This document shows positions 37,786 to 46,299 of a stretch of 64,000 bases of DNA, one piece after another; the stretch's first letter is position 1, and each line of letters starts with the position of its first letter. The notes under the pieces were generated by a model, which saw nothing but the letters and a program-made list of their open reading frames with translations, searched no databases and was not told where the DNA came from. Location: contig CAWFQE010000002.1 of NCBI GenBank assembly GCA_963817885.1, positions 1,302,001-1,366,000 on the forward strand. The letters run 5' to 3'. Origin of the DNA: CAVOHU01 sp963817885 (GTDB lineage: Bacteria > Acidobacteriota > Vicinamibacteria > Vicinamibacterales > JAKQTR01). The translations under genes were made by a program, and so were the position numbers.

Positions 37786-39847
37786 CGAGCCCTTGCCGGG
37801 CCCCCGAGGCTGGCTCGCTGAGCTGAGCGGCAGGCACCCGACTCTGTGCGGGGGCCGATGGTCCGACCAGGGTCACGCGAGTGCCGTGGCCCGGGGCCGC
37901 ATCAATCTCCAACCGGCCGCCCATGTGCAGGATCCGCTGCTGAATGCTGAAGAGCCCCAGTCCACCGGTTGTGGTCTTGCGGGACAGCCGAGCCGGATCG
38001 AACCCGACCCCATCGTCCGACACCACGACCTGAACGCGCCGATCGGGATTGCGAGTGACTACCACACGCGCCCGCGACACGCCTGCGTGTTTCACCGTGT
38101 TGAACAGCAGCTCCCGGGTGGACTCGAACAGGAAGACACGCACGTCCTCGACGATCGGCTCACCGACCGCGTCGAACGCCACCTCGACGGTCAGGCCGTG
38201 CTTCTCGAGCATGCTGCGCGAGAGCCACTGCAGCGCGGGTCCGAGGCCGCTTTCGTGGAGGACCGGGGGACTCAGTTCGGCGGTCAGGGATCGGGATGCG
38301 GACAGCGTCTGCTCCAGGAGGTCGTTCACGAGTCGCGCCGACGCCGCCAGGTTCTCGTCGGGCTGCCGGCTGACGAGCATGCCCGCGTGCAGCTTCGCCG
38401 CAACCAGCAGCTGCTGGACGTGATCGTGGAGCACCTTCGCCAGGCGTTGGCGCTCGCGGTGCTCCGTCATGGTCAGCTCGGCCGCCAGTTCTCGGAGTTG
38501 ATCGGCCAGGGCTGTCGCCTCGGCCGTCCGCTCGGACACCCGTTGCTCCAGGGTCGCAGTCAACGACTTGAGCTGCTCCTCCGCCTGCTTGCGCTCGGTG
38601 ATTTCCTCGACGGTGGCCCCGACGCCGAACACGTTCCCACTGGGGTCACGAAGCGGGAACAGGTTCTCCTCCCAGACGCGCTCGACGCCGGCGGCAGCGC
38701 TGGTCTGTCCGCGAAGTTCCAGGCCGGTCACCGGCTGGCGGGTCTCGACGATTGTTCGCAGCAGCGGCTCGACCTGGTCGGCGAGGGTCGGGACGATCTC
38801 GCGCACGGACCGGCCGATGTGGTCCCGAGCCGGTATGCCGTTCATTTCGGCCAGCCGCTCGTTGATGCGCAGGTATCGCAGGTCGGTGTCGAGGAGGGCG
38901 AGGCCAAGAGGAGCCAGCTCGTAAAGGGCCTCGATTTCCGCGTGCTGGCGAAGGGCAGCCTCCTTGCTGGCGCGCAACGCCAGCTCGGCTTCGATTCGCG
39001 CGGTGTCGGACCGGCTGAGATGCGCGGCGCTGAGCCATATCATGGCGGAGAACCCGACGATCAGCGTCGCAACCAGCAGGCCGGTTGCGCCATCCGGGTC
39101 GAAGAGGCCTGTGCGTTCGATCTGCAGCACCGTGAAGCCGAACAGGAGTGGGAGGAATATCGCGGGCGCCAGCAGGCGGCGCAGCAGCACGCCGCCGGGA
39201 TCGGGGCGCGTGAGCAGCACCATCGGGCCGGCGTCCCGAACCGCCACGATCAGCCCGGTGCCGAGCGCCAGCATGGCCAGCACCGTCGGCCAGGCAATCC
39301 CGAGTGCCCGCGGTTGCCGGTAGAACTCGACGACGTCGTAAAGGAATCCGATCAGAGGCACGAGGTCGATCAGGAGAACGGCTAGACCGAAATACGGGGC
39401 CCATTTCCGTCGTCGTGCGATGAGCGCCAGGAGGCCCGCGCCAACCAGCGTCAGGCTGGCAGAACCGGGAAGGCCCATACGATTGGGCGCCGCGGTTCCC
39501 ACGGCACCGGGCAGTTCAGTGGCCAGGAACTGGTCGATGCCCGGGTCGTAGGCGAACACATGCTCGCTGAGCGTCAGCGCTCCAACCAGGAACACCACCG
39601 CAGCCAGGACACCCGCGGTCCAGCGGCGTGTCGGCGATGGCGCCGGTCCGCTCGACAGCAGCAGCGACGCGCCGCCGAGCAGCATGCACAACGCCATGTT
39701 CGTCTTGAGAACGAGGGCGCCGTCCGCCGACCAGCGGCCGGCGACGCCTGCGAGCCATAGCGCCAGCCAGATCGCGCCGAGGATGGCGACCCCGCCGCCA
39801 CAGAGTCGGACAATCCAGTCCAGTCGTTGGCTTCGACCGCCAATCAT
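37786..39847 (-). CDS. Membrane PAS sensor histidine kinase, NarX/HisKA_3-like
   Basis: About 680 residues: several N-terminal membrane helices (WIVRLCGGGVAILGAIWLAL, ALCMLLGGASLLLSS, SASLTLVGAGLLALIA), a PAS domain (YELAPLGLALLDTDLRYLRI to PLRDPSGNVFGVGATVEEIT), a coiled linker, and a dimerisation helix with HRERQRLAKVLHDHVQQLLV. A HATPase_c domain follows (RELLFNTVKHAGVSRARV, VSDDGVGFDP, GGLGLFSIQQRILHMGGRL). The ATG at 39847 is chosen over 39889. It probably phosphorylates the receiver next to it; the true C-terminus is uncertain because no stop separates the two frames. Confidence 0.83.
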
Positions 39848-39966
39848 GCGGGATCTCCCGTCAGAAGAGATCGGGGCGTGCCGCCCCATGTGTCCGCATG
39901 GTAGCGGTCACGCGAGGTTGGAGCAAGAGGGTCGTCCGCGACGTGCGCATCCTCGAGAGGAAACCG

Positions 39967-40890
39967 TCATGTTCTCCGGTACACGTCGGTGCTCAGGTAC
40001 TTCAGGCCGGAGTCGACCATCAGCGTGACCACCTTCGCATCCGGTCCGAGACGCTCGGCGACTTGAATCGCGGCGACGACGTTCGCACCGGAAGACGTCC
40101 CCGCGAACAGGGCTTCCTCCCGCGCGATTCGCCTCGCCATGTCCTTCGCGTCGTCCGTTCTGACCGGGAAGATCTCGTCCACCAGAGCCGGATCCCAGAG
40201 TGGCGGGGTGTAGCCAATCCCGACTCCTTCGATATTGTGCGGGCCCGCCTGGCCTCCCGACAGGACCGGGGACTCGGCGGGTTCGACGGCGACGATCCTG
40301 ATGCCCGGTTTGTGCCGCTTCAGCACCGTGGCGACGCCACGCAATGAAGCCGCCGTACCCACGCAGTGAACGAAGGCGTCGATCTCCCCTTTCGTCTGAC
40401 TCCAGATCTCCTCACCCAGGGAGAAGTAGCCAGCAATGCTGTCATGGTTGTTGAGCTGATCGGTCCAGTAGGTGCGAGGCTCCAGGCTCAACCCGCGGGC
40501 GACCTCGACCATGTCCAGGATCAGCTTCCTGGTGGTGCGGCCTCCCTCACTCGGCACGAGCGTCAGCTCGGCGCCAAGCGCCGCCATGTGATCCAGCTTC
40601 TCCTTGCTGAACGCGTCGGAGCTGACAATCCGGATCCGGTAGCCCTTGGCGGCGCAGACCAGTGCGAGCGAGGCCCCTGTGCTGCCGCCCGTATACTCGA
40701 CGATGGTGTATCCGGCCTTCAGCCGGCCGTCCTCTTCTGCCCTCGAAATCACGGCGTGCGCCATCCGGTCCTTGACGCTGCCGCTCGGGTTCTCCCACTC
40801 GAGCTTCACGAAGATGTTCGCACCGTGGGGCGGAACGACCTTGCGAAGGCGCGCCAACGATGTGTTGCCGATGGCGTTCAGGATGTTCAT
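39967..40890 (-). CDS. PLP-dependent cysteine synthase family protein
   Basis: This 307-residue enzyme has the PLP lysine in NPSGSVKDRMAHAVI, the substrate loop EYTGGSTGASLALVCAAKGY, VHCVGTAASLRGVATVLK (phosphate-binding glycine/threonine loop) and FAGTSSGANVVAAI near the end. It makes cysteine from an activated serine and sulfide, or a related beta-replacement; the exact donor cannot be told. Its start is four bases after the stop of the upstream DUF6159 gene, suggesting co-transcription. Confidence 0.92.
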   Translation of the reverse strand: MNILNAIGNTSLARLRKVVPPHGANIFVKLEWENPSGSVKDRMAHAVISRAEEDGRLKAGYTIVEYTGGSTGASLALVCAAKGYRIRIVSSDAFSKEKLDHMAALGAELTLVPSEGGRTTRKLILDMVEVARGLSLEPRTYWTDQLNNHDSIAGYFSLGEEIWSQTKGEIDAFVHCVGTAASLRGVATVLKRHKPGIRIVAVEPAESPVLSGGQAGPHNIEGVGIGYTPPLWDPALVDEIFPVRTDDAKDMARRIAREEALFAGTSSGANVVAAIQVAERLGPDAKVVTLMVDSGLKYLSTDVYRRT

Positions 40891-40894
40891 GGCC

Positions 40895-41704
40895 TCAACG
40901 TCCCTTTGGAACGAAGGCCTGATCGAGCAGCGCCCTGTCGATACCAGGGGTCGCCTGGCCTTCGGTCGCGTATCGGTACAGCGACGCCACGTAGACGCCC
41001 TGCAGCGCCGAGAAGAAGACCATGAGGACAATGGCGCCCGGCGCGAAGACCACGACCGCCAGGAGTCCGAAGGCCCACGCGAGCAGGCCGACAATCGCGA
41101 TGAGCGTGAGCCATGCGCACAGACCGGCAGCAGCGAGGCTCGCCCCGCCGGCCACCGTCTCGCCCCAGGTCTTCTTGAACACGCCCACCGACCGCGTGAA
41201 CGACTCGCCGATCGATCGGTCTTCGAGGACGAGCACGGGCACGACAAAGAAGGTGGCGAGCGACCACGCGGCGCCGAGCAGGCTCGAGACAATCTTTCCG
41301 ACAAACCCGAGGCGGTCGTGAATCGCCCGGAGGACCAGGCCCACCGTGGCAGCCACCAGGGCCCACATCAGGATCGGGCCGAGCCGCCGGCTCGCCGCCC
41401 CGAGCGCCGAGCCCACCGTCGGATCGCCGCCCCGCATCCGCTCCGTGGCGCCGGCCACGACCGCCGCCTGGAAGAAGATGCCGATCGCGTACATCGCGAC
41501 GTACATCAGGAAGAGCGGCACGTACACGGCAGGCCCGACACGCTGCACTCTCGCCCCGTCCAACCCGACGCCCAGCACAACCAGGACAACGAGGGCCGCC
41601 ATGACCGCGGCCGAGAGCAATGGCAGGACCATCAGTTCCTTGTCCTGCATCAGGATCCGATAGGACTGTCCGACGAGCTGAAAGCTGCGGCCGATGCGTC
41701 CCAT
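40895..41704 (-). CDS. DUF6159-like multipass membrane protein
   Basis: This 269-residue protein has several hydrophobic segments (ELMVLPLLSAAVMAALVVLV, VYVPLFLMYVAMYAIGIFF, ILMWALVAATVGLVLRAI, WLTLIAIVGLLAWAFGLLAV). A recognisable core reads SLATFFVVPVLVLEDRSIGE and SFTRSVGVFKKTWGETV, which is the DUF6159/EsxB-like membrane family pattern. An AAGGAGA ribosome site lies before the ATG at 41704. The function is unknown. It lies directly before the cysteine synthase gene. Confidence 0.8.
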   Translation of the reverse strand: MGRIGRSFQLVGQSYRILMQDKELMVLPLLSAAVMAALVVLVVLGVGLDGARVQRVGPAVYVPLFLMYVAMYAIGIFFQAAVVAGATERMRGGDPTVGSALGAASRRLGPILMWALVAATVGLVLRAIHDRLGFVGKIVSSLLGAAWSLATFFVVPVLVLEDRSIGESFTRSVGVFKKTWGETVAGGASLAAAGLCAWLTLIAIVGLLAWAFGLLAVVVFAPGAIVLMVFFSALQGVYVASLYRYATEGQATPGIDRALLDQAFVPKGR

Positions 41705-41892
41705 GGTGTGTCTCCTTGAAGATCCGTACAGCGATCCAGTATCACGGGCGGACCGTCCTCGCCAAGTCACAAGACTCCACCAGCCCGTAGATGGACTCCT
41801 CCCGAGCATCAAGCTCGCGAGGACTGATTCTGGTGCAGCTGCTCCGGATGCGGTCGTATAGCCAGCCTGCGCGGGGAGCGCTGGGGCCTCCG

Positions 41893-41962
41893 GGCCAACA
41901 TGGATAGTCGCACACCGCCGGCCAATCGTGGTGTCGGCTGCAAGAGCCCGGAGCTGCTAGCG
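41893..41962 (-). other. Candidate attC-like site at the 3' end of the methyltransferase gene
   Basis: Arms AGTCGCACACC (41906-41916) and GGTGTCGGCT (41930-41939) pair with one extra base on one side, as in integron attC sites. The outer box GGCCAAC (41893-41899) reads GTTGGCC on the minus strand, close to the GTTRRRY core. The methyltransferase stop falls inside the opposite, degenerate box (GCTAGCG). The segment GTCGGCTGCAAG is shared with the attC at 54937-55009. Confidence 0.45.
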
Positions 41963-42787
41963 GGCGGGCACACGCGCTACGACGAGAAAGAGCGGAACGG
42001 TCGAAATCGCGTAGAACGCGTCGCGATTCTGCGCCCCGACGCGGCCGAGAGCTTCGATAAGTGCTTCGCACTCATGCGTTCGGTCAACATGGTGCTGGCG
42101 GGCAATCCGTTCAATCCCGACCCTGGCGCGTTCGAAGAATGCTCCCGGTTCGGTCCATGAGATGCTGCAAACACTGTGCGCCTTCACTCGTGGCGACGCG
42201 AAACCCGCGATTCGGAACACGTCAGGAAGCCGGGGACCGATGGCGATGTCGGCTGGCCAGCAGACGCTCGCGATCCTCCGCCAGAAGGCTGCCATCGCGA
42301 GATCCACATCAGGGGCTGGAAATGGAAAATACAGGCGCTGGCCTAGGTTGTCTGCTTCCACTGCGACCACGGCGCCCCCGGGCCCGGTCACACGCCGCAT
42401 TTCGGAGAGCACCGTTCCCGGGTCCGTAACATGCTGCAGGGTCAGGATCACGAGCGACACGCTGAAGGTGGCGTCGCGGAACGGCAGCGACCGGCCGTCG
42501 CCGGCAACATACGCTGCGGATGCCTCCGAGCCGGCTGGCGACGCTTCGGCGGCCGCGATGCCCAGGCGACGCACATCGATATCGACGCCGATCAGTTTCG
42601 TTCCGGGTGGAATCCGCGGGGCCAGGTGATTTTCAAGAGTCCCGATTCCGCACCCGACATCCAGGACACTGCCTGGGAGAACGTCGGCAATCGATGACCA
42701 AAGGAAGTCGTCGAACTCTTGGGACCACCACGACGCACGAGAGTCGCGCAGTTCCTCCACCGAGAGCTTGTCGACGTCGGTAGCCAC
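41957..42787 (-). CDS. Class I SAM-dependent methyltransferase
   Basis: This 276-residue protein has SAM motif I VLDVGCGIGTLENHL, motif II acidic VDIDVRRLGIAAAEAS, VAGDGRSLPFRDATFSVSLV, and motif IV-type LTLQHVTDPGTVLSEMRRVT. The substrate is unknown. It starts with GTG at 42787, with AAGGG a few bases before. The stop lies inside a candidate attC box, and the region upstream is an IS remnant, so the gene may have arrived as a mobile cassette. Its composition is not clearly different from its neighbours. Confidence 0.85.
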   Translation of the reverse strand: MATDVDKLSVEELRDSRASWWSQEFDDFLWSSIADVLPGSVLDVGCGIGTLENHLAPRIPPGTKLIGVDIDVRRLGIAAAEASPAGSEASAAYVAGDGRSLPFRDATFSVSLVILTLQHVTDPGTVLSEMRRVTGPGGAVVAVEADNLGQRLYFPFPAPDVDLAMAAFWRRIASVCWPADIAIGPRLPDVFRIAGFASPRVKAHSVCSISWTEPGAFFERARVGIERIARQHHVDRTHECEALIEALGRVGAQNRDAFYAISTVPLFLVVARVPAR

Positions 42788-42824
42788 TCCAGACCCTTCT
42801 GCTGTCCCGACGTCGGCCTGGCTT

Positions 42825-42971
42825 TCAGTCGCTTCGACCGAGTCGTCTCGCGTGACCGCGTGAACGGATGGAACCTCGTCGAGGGGGCAGGGGGCACTCG
42901 CCGCTGATCGCTTTCATCAACACGTCCTGCACTTTCATCGCCCGCTCCCACGCGGCATCCGGATAGGACAT
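42825..42971 (-). pseudogene. Truncated transposase start (ISNCY-like)
   Basis: The minus strand from 42971 reads MSYPDAAWERAMKVQDVLMK then AISGE, which is the N-terminus of helix-turn-helix ISNCY-family transposases. After about residue 25 the similarity stops and the frame continues with unrelated sequence to a TGA near 42825. The rest of the transposase is missing. The tandem end-like repeats at 43013-43059 lie about 40 bases upstream of its start. Confidence 0.65.
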
Positions 42972-43012
42972 CGAGCCTCCTTCGCTCTCTTCCTATCCCA
43001 AGCCGCCTCAGA

Positions 43013-43059
43013 AGCGGTCAGATCACTTGCTCCCGGGAGCGGTCAGATCATGTACTCCC
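43013..43059. repeat. Two 22-base direct repeats, probable IS terminal region
   Basis: AGCGGTCAGATCA followed by four variable bases and CTCCC occurs at 43013-43034 and 43038-43059. They lie directly before the transposase start remnant, where transposase-binding subterminal repeats are expected. The other end of the element was not found. Confidence 0.6.
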
Positions 43060-43118
43060 TACAAAGGCGGGTCGACCTCCTCGCCTCCGAAGGCGGCACG
43101 GTGATATCGTGCACGCCC

Positions 43119-44894
43119 ATGAACAGGTCCTGCATGACAGCCGGGCTGACGATCGTCGCGGTGCTGCTCCTGACAGGTCTCGAGACGCTGTCCTGCGCCC
43201 GGCGGCCGGCTCCCCGTCCGGCAACGCTGATCCTTCAGAACGGCAACATCTACACCCTCTCGTGGAACGACCCTGCGACAGATGGCACGCCGGCTCCTGC
43301 CGCGCCGCATTCGCCCTTGGGCTGGAAATCCGACGCACAGGCGATTGCGCTTCGCGGAGAGCGCATCGCGCTGGTCGGCTCGAACGAGCAGGCGGCAGCC
43401 CTGCGCGGCCCCGCCACGCAGGTCATCGACCTTCACGGCGCCACAGTCGTTCCCGGTCTCGTCGACGCTCACGTGCACTTCGTCGAGCTGGGCCGCATGA
43501 TCGAGCGCGTCAACCTGGTCGGGGTGGCGACCGAGTCGGAGGCCGTCGAGAGGGTCGCGGCGCGCGCGGCGACCGTGCCAAATGGCGACTGGGTCCTGGG
43601 GTACGGATGGGACGAGGGTGCATGGGCGAACCGGTATCCGACCATGAAGCTGCTTTCGGAGAAGGTGCCCGACCACCCGGTGTACCTGCGCGGGCTGCAC
43701 GGGTACGCCGTGTGGGGCAATGCCCTGGCGTTCGCGCGCGCGAAGATCACGGCGAGAACCGCTGCGCCGAAAGGCGGCGAAATCCGAAAAGGAGCCGATG
43801 GTCAGCCCACGGGAGTCCTGCTGAACGAAGCGGTCAAGCTGCTGGAGTCAGCCATTCCTCCGCCGACCGAGGCCCAGCTCGAATCGCTCATCCTGAAGGG
43901 CCTCAACGCCATGGCGGCGGCAGGCTACGTGGCCGTCGAGGAAGCCGGGGCGGACACCGCAGTGATGAGCGCGCTCGAAAAGCTGGCGGCCGAGAAGCGG
44001 CTGCCGCTGCGGGTGATCGTGATGCTGTCGGGCCGGGACCACGATCTGCTGCAACGGTGGCTCGCGAAGGGGCCTGACGGTCCGCCAGCTGGAATGTTGA
44101 GGACGATCGCGGTGAAGGTCTTCTTCGACGGCGCGCTCGGCTCGCGCGGCGCACGGCTGCTGAAGGACTACAGCGATCGCCCGGGGGAGCGAGGTGTTGC
44201 CGGTCCGGAGGCGGGATTCGATCCGGCGCTGACGGCCAAGATGATGGAAGCCGGCTTCCAGGTGGCGATTCACGCCATCGGCGACGCGGCCAACCGCGAG
44301 GCGCTCGACTACATCGACGCGGTCGTCGCCCGGACGCCGGCGGCGATGAACGGCCGGCATCGTGTCGAACATGCCCAGGTACTCGACTCCGCCGATGTCG
44401 GGCGATTTGCGAAGTCGGGCGTGATCGCATCCATGAATCCGCCGCACGCCGTCGAGGACATGGGGTGGGCCGAAGGCCGCCTCGGCGCCGAGCGCGTGAA
44501 GCTGGCCTACGCGTGGCGTTCGATCAGACGGGCGGGCGGACGGCTGGTGTTCAGCTCGGATCTGCCCGGGACCGACTACGACATCTTCTACGGCCTGCAT
44601 TCAGCCATCACGCGTCAGGATCGAGCCGGCAAGCCGGAAGGCGGATGGCACCCTGAGCAGCGGATGACGGCCGAGGAGGCACTGCGAGGCTACACAACCT
44701 GGGCCGCATATTCCGCTTTCGTGGAACGTGAGACAGGCGTGCTGCAGCCAGGCCGATGGGCCGACCTGACGGTGATGGACATCGATCCGCTTCAACTCGG
44801 CGAGAAGGACCCGGCGCGGCTTCTCTCGGGGAAGATTCGGATGACGATCGTGGGCGGGAAGATCGTGCACGACGCGACGGCCGGCCGGCGGTGA
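43119..44894 (+). CDS. Amidohydrolase-family lipoprotein, YtcJ-like
   Basis: A lipoprotein signal (TIVAVLLLTGLETLSC, lipobox LSC) leads into an amidohydrolase_3 metal-dependent hydrolase of about 590 residues. Visible are the metal site DAHVHF, ILQNGNIYTLS at the N-terminal beta-sandwich, KVFFDGALGSRGA, HAIGDAANREALDYIDAV and RVEHAQVLD, and FSSDLPGTD with the last metal Asp. The family hydrolyses amides or related bonds; the substrate is unknown. The start at 43119 opens into the lipoprotein signal; the open frame begins at 43050 inside the IS-end repeat. The IS remnant just upstream may have altered its promoter. Confidence 0.88.
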   Translation: MNRSCMTAGLTIVAVLLLTGLETLSCARRPAPRPATLILQNGNIYTLSWNDPATDGTPAPAAPHSPLGWKSDAQAIALRGERIALVGSNEQAAALRGPATQVIDLHGATVVPGLVDAHVHFVELGRMIERVNLVGVATESEAVERVAARAATVPNGDWVLGYGWDEGAWANRYPTMKLLSEKVPDHPVYLRGLHGYAVWGNALAFARAKITARTAAPKGGEIRKGADGQPTGVLLNEAVKLLESAIPPPTEAQLESLILKGLNAMAAAGYVAVEEAGADTAVMSALEKLAAEKRLPLRVIVMLSGRDHDLLQRWLAKGPDGPPAGMLRTIAVKVFFDGALGSRGARLLKDYSDRPGERGVAGPEAGFDPALTAKMMEAGFQVAIHAIGDAANREALDYIDAVVARTPAAMNGRHRVEHAQVLDSADVGRFAKSGVIASMNPPHAVEDMGWAEGRLGAERVKLAYAWRSIRRAGGRLVFSSDLPGTDYDIFYGLHSAITRQDRAGKPEGGWHPEQRMTAEEALRGYTTWAAYSAFVERETGVLQPGRWADLTVMDIDPLQLGEKDPARLLSGKIRMTIVGGKIVHDATAGRR

Positions 44895-44927
44895 CATCCT
44901 GACCAGATCACCGACGACCTCGGCCCC

Positions 44928-45113
44928 TTGGCACTCCATGGGTCAGAAGCCAGCGGCAAGTGCCGCGACTGCCGCTACGGCTCGCACTATTGTTCCGAGC
45001 GACATTCCGCCTGGTCCGTTGAACAATGGTGCCCGACCGATCCGCGGTCAACCACCGGCGCGCAACATACCATCGGCCCGGGTCGCGTACGCCACGTTGT
45101 GCGGTTGTCGTAG
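44928..45113 (+). CDS. Possible small four-cysteine (zinc-ribbon-like) protein
   Basis: In this frame, HGSEASGKCRDCRYGSHYC is followed by SERHSAWSVEQWC, giving C-x2-C-x6-C-x12-C, a pattern like small zinc-ribbon proteins. The sequence after WCPTD overlaps the repeat at 45031 and is probably not native, so it may be a truncated or cassette-borne gene. The start (TTG at 44928) is weak. A chance open frame is possible. Confidence 0.35.
   Translation: MALHGSEASGKCRDCRYGSHYCSERHSAWSVEQWCPTDPRSTTGAQHTIGPGRVRHVVRLS
45031..45077. repeat. Left copy of direct repeat flanking the AbrB/Doc module
   Basis: GCCCGACCGATCCGCGGTCA begins a 47-base sequence that returns at 45831-45876 with about 85 percent identity by eye. 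It may be a degenerate attC (GTTGTGC at 45096-45102 would be its right core) or the mark of an old mobile element. Confidence 0.7.
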
Positions 45114-45127
45114 CTCGCCTTGAACGA

Positions 45128-45145
45128 GTAGCACTATTATGCTAC
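45128..45145. promoter_or_regulatory. Candidate antitoxin operator/promoter
   Basis: Perfect inverted repeat GTAGCA-N6-TGCTAC in an AT-rich patch, ten bases before the antitoxin start. Toxin-antitoxin operons are usually repressed by their own antitoxin at such a palindrome. TTGAAC (45120-45125) and TACGTT (45143-45148) could be a promoter with 17-base spacing. Confidence 0.55.
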
Positions 45146-45154
45146 GTTGGACCT

Positions 45155-45382
45155 ATGGTCAAGGCCGTCACACTACGTCAGGTCGGGGGCTCCGTCAGTG
45201 CCACTCTGCCGAAAGACATGGCCGACCGCCTGCACCTGGAGCCTGGCGATTCCGTCTTCGCCGTCGAAACCGACCGAGGCGTCTTGCTCACGCCCTACGA
45301 CCCAGCCACCGAACGGGCCCTCGAGGCGGCAGCCCGGGCCGCCAAGAGGTACCGCAACGTCCTGCGGCAGCTGGCCAAGTAG
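45155..45382 (+). CDS. AbrB/SpoVT-type antitoxin
   Basis: This 75-residue protein begins MVKAVTLRQVGGSVSATLPK and continues DMADRLHLEPGDSVFAVET, the swapped-hairpin AbrB/MazE DNA-binding fold; the Ala/Arg-rich C-terminal helix (ATERALEAAARAAKRYRN) should bind the toxin. The ATG at 45155 is chosen; the frame upstream has no domain. It ends four bases before the toxin start, the normal layout of such modules, and should neutralise the toxin and repress the operon. Confidence 0.85.
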   Translation: MVKAVTLRQVGGSVSATLPKDMADRLHLEPGDSVFAVETDRGVLLTPYDPATERALEAAARAAKRYRNVLRQLAK

Positions 45383-45385
45383 GCC

Positions 45386-45790
45386 ATGGCGGCGCGTCTG
45401 ATCGAGCCCGTCTGGGTGAACCGGGTGGTTGTCGACGCCATTCACACCGATCAGATCCGCGAACACGGCGGTTTGGCTGGACTTCGCGACGAGAATGCTC
45501 TCGGGTCCGCCCTGAGTCGCGCTCGACACCAGTGGCTCTACGATCGCACGACGGATCTATCGTCGCTCGCGGCCGCCTACGCATTCGGTCTAGCCCGAAA
45601 CCATCCCTATGTCGACGGGAACAAACGTGTCGCACTCGTCGTCATGGTGACGTTTGTGGCGATCAACGGTTACGACGTCGACGCTGACGATGATGACGTC
45701 CTGACCAAGATGTTCGCCTTGGCCGCCGGTCGCCTCGCCGAGACGGACCTTGCCGCCTGGGTTCGCACCCGCATGGTCCCTGTCAAGTGA
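45386..45790 (+). CDS. Doc-type Fic-domain toxin
   Basis: This 134-residue death-on-curing protein carries the Fic motif NHPYVDGNKRVALVVMVTFV (HPFx-D-GNKR), with INGYDVD following. Relatives phosphorylate EF-Tu or AMPylate other targets in the cytoplasm, stopping translation. It is coupled to the antitoxin upstream by a three-base gap. The module lies between direct repeats, which suggests it arrived as a unit. Confidence 0.88.
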   Translation: MAARLIEPVWVNRVVVDAIHTDQIREHGGLAGLRDENALGSALSRARHQWLYDRTTDLSSLAAAYAFGLARNHPYVDGNKRVALVVMVTFVAINGYDVDADDDDVLTKMFALAAGRLAETDLAAWVRTRMVPVK

Positions 45791-45830
45791 TTGCCCCTCG
45801 TTTATTGGTACTCCCGCGTCTGATTTGTCA

Positions 45831-45876
45831 GCCCGATGATCCGCGGTCATCCGCCGGCGCGCCGCATACCACCGGC
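45831..45876. repeat. Right copy of direct repeat flanking the AbrB/Doc module
   Basis: GCCCGATGATCCGCGGTCAT begins the second copy, 40 bases after the toxin stop. CGCGGT here can pair with ACCGCG further right (about 45890), giving a hairpin like a degenerate attC. Confidence 0.65.
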
Positions 45877-46299
45877 GTCGGCCGGGGGCACCGCGTGGGT
45901 TCTCCGCGGTTCTCTATGTTCGCGGTTGCACCTTGCCGGGTCTCGTCTCCTTCGCCATCTTCCTCACCGCGTCCAGGCTCTTGCTGCTCGCGGGCGCTCC
46001 GAGCACCCATGCTGACTGCGGCCCAGCGACGCGGCGGTACCTGAGTAGCGTTGCCGTCAAGAAGATCACCATCTCTTGCCCGGCCGAATAGGGGTGATTT
46101 CGGCCGCCGAGTGCTCTCGTGCGAATGTCATCAACCGGCCGACCGCTTGTTCCCCGTCGTTCTTGAACACCTCGAGAACCACGCCCGAATGTTCGAAATC
46201 CTCGTCGGCACAGCCGGTGCGGCGCCTGCCTGTCGTCCCAATCCTGAGCCGCACCACAGCATCTGCCAGCCGCGAGCCTGAGGTCCGCGCGTGTCTTCC
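45877..46299. other. Stretch with only weak reading frames
   Basis: It lies between the Doc module and the convergent ABC permease gene. On the minus strand a 63-codon frame (46066-46257; TGCADEDFEHSGVVLEVFKN inside) and a 52-codon frame (45914-46071) overlap as ATGGTGA. Both look somewhat protein-like but match no family known to me. They may be leftovers of a cassette. Confidence 0.4.
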
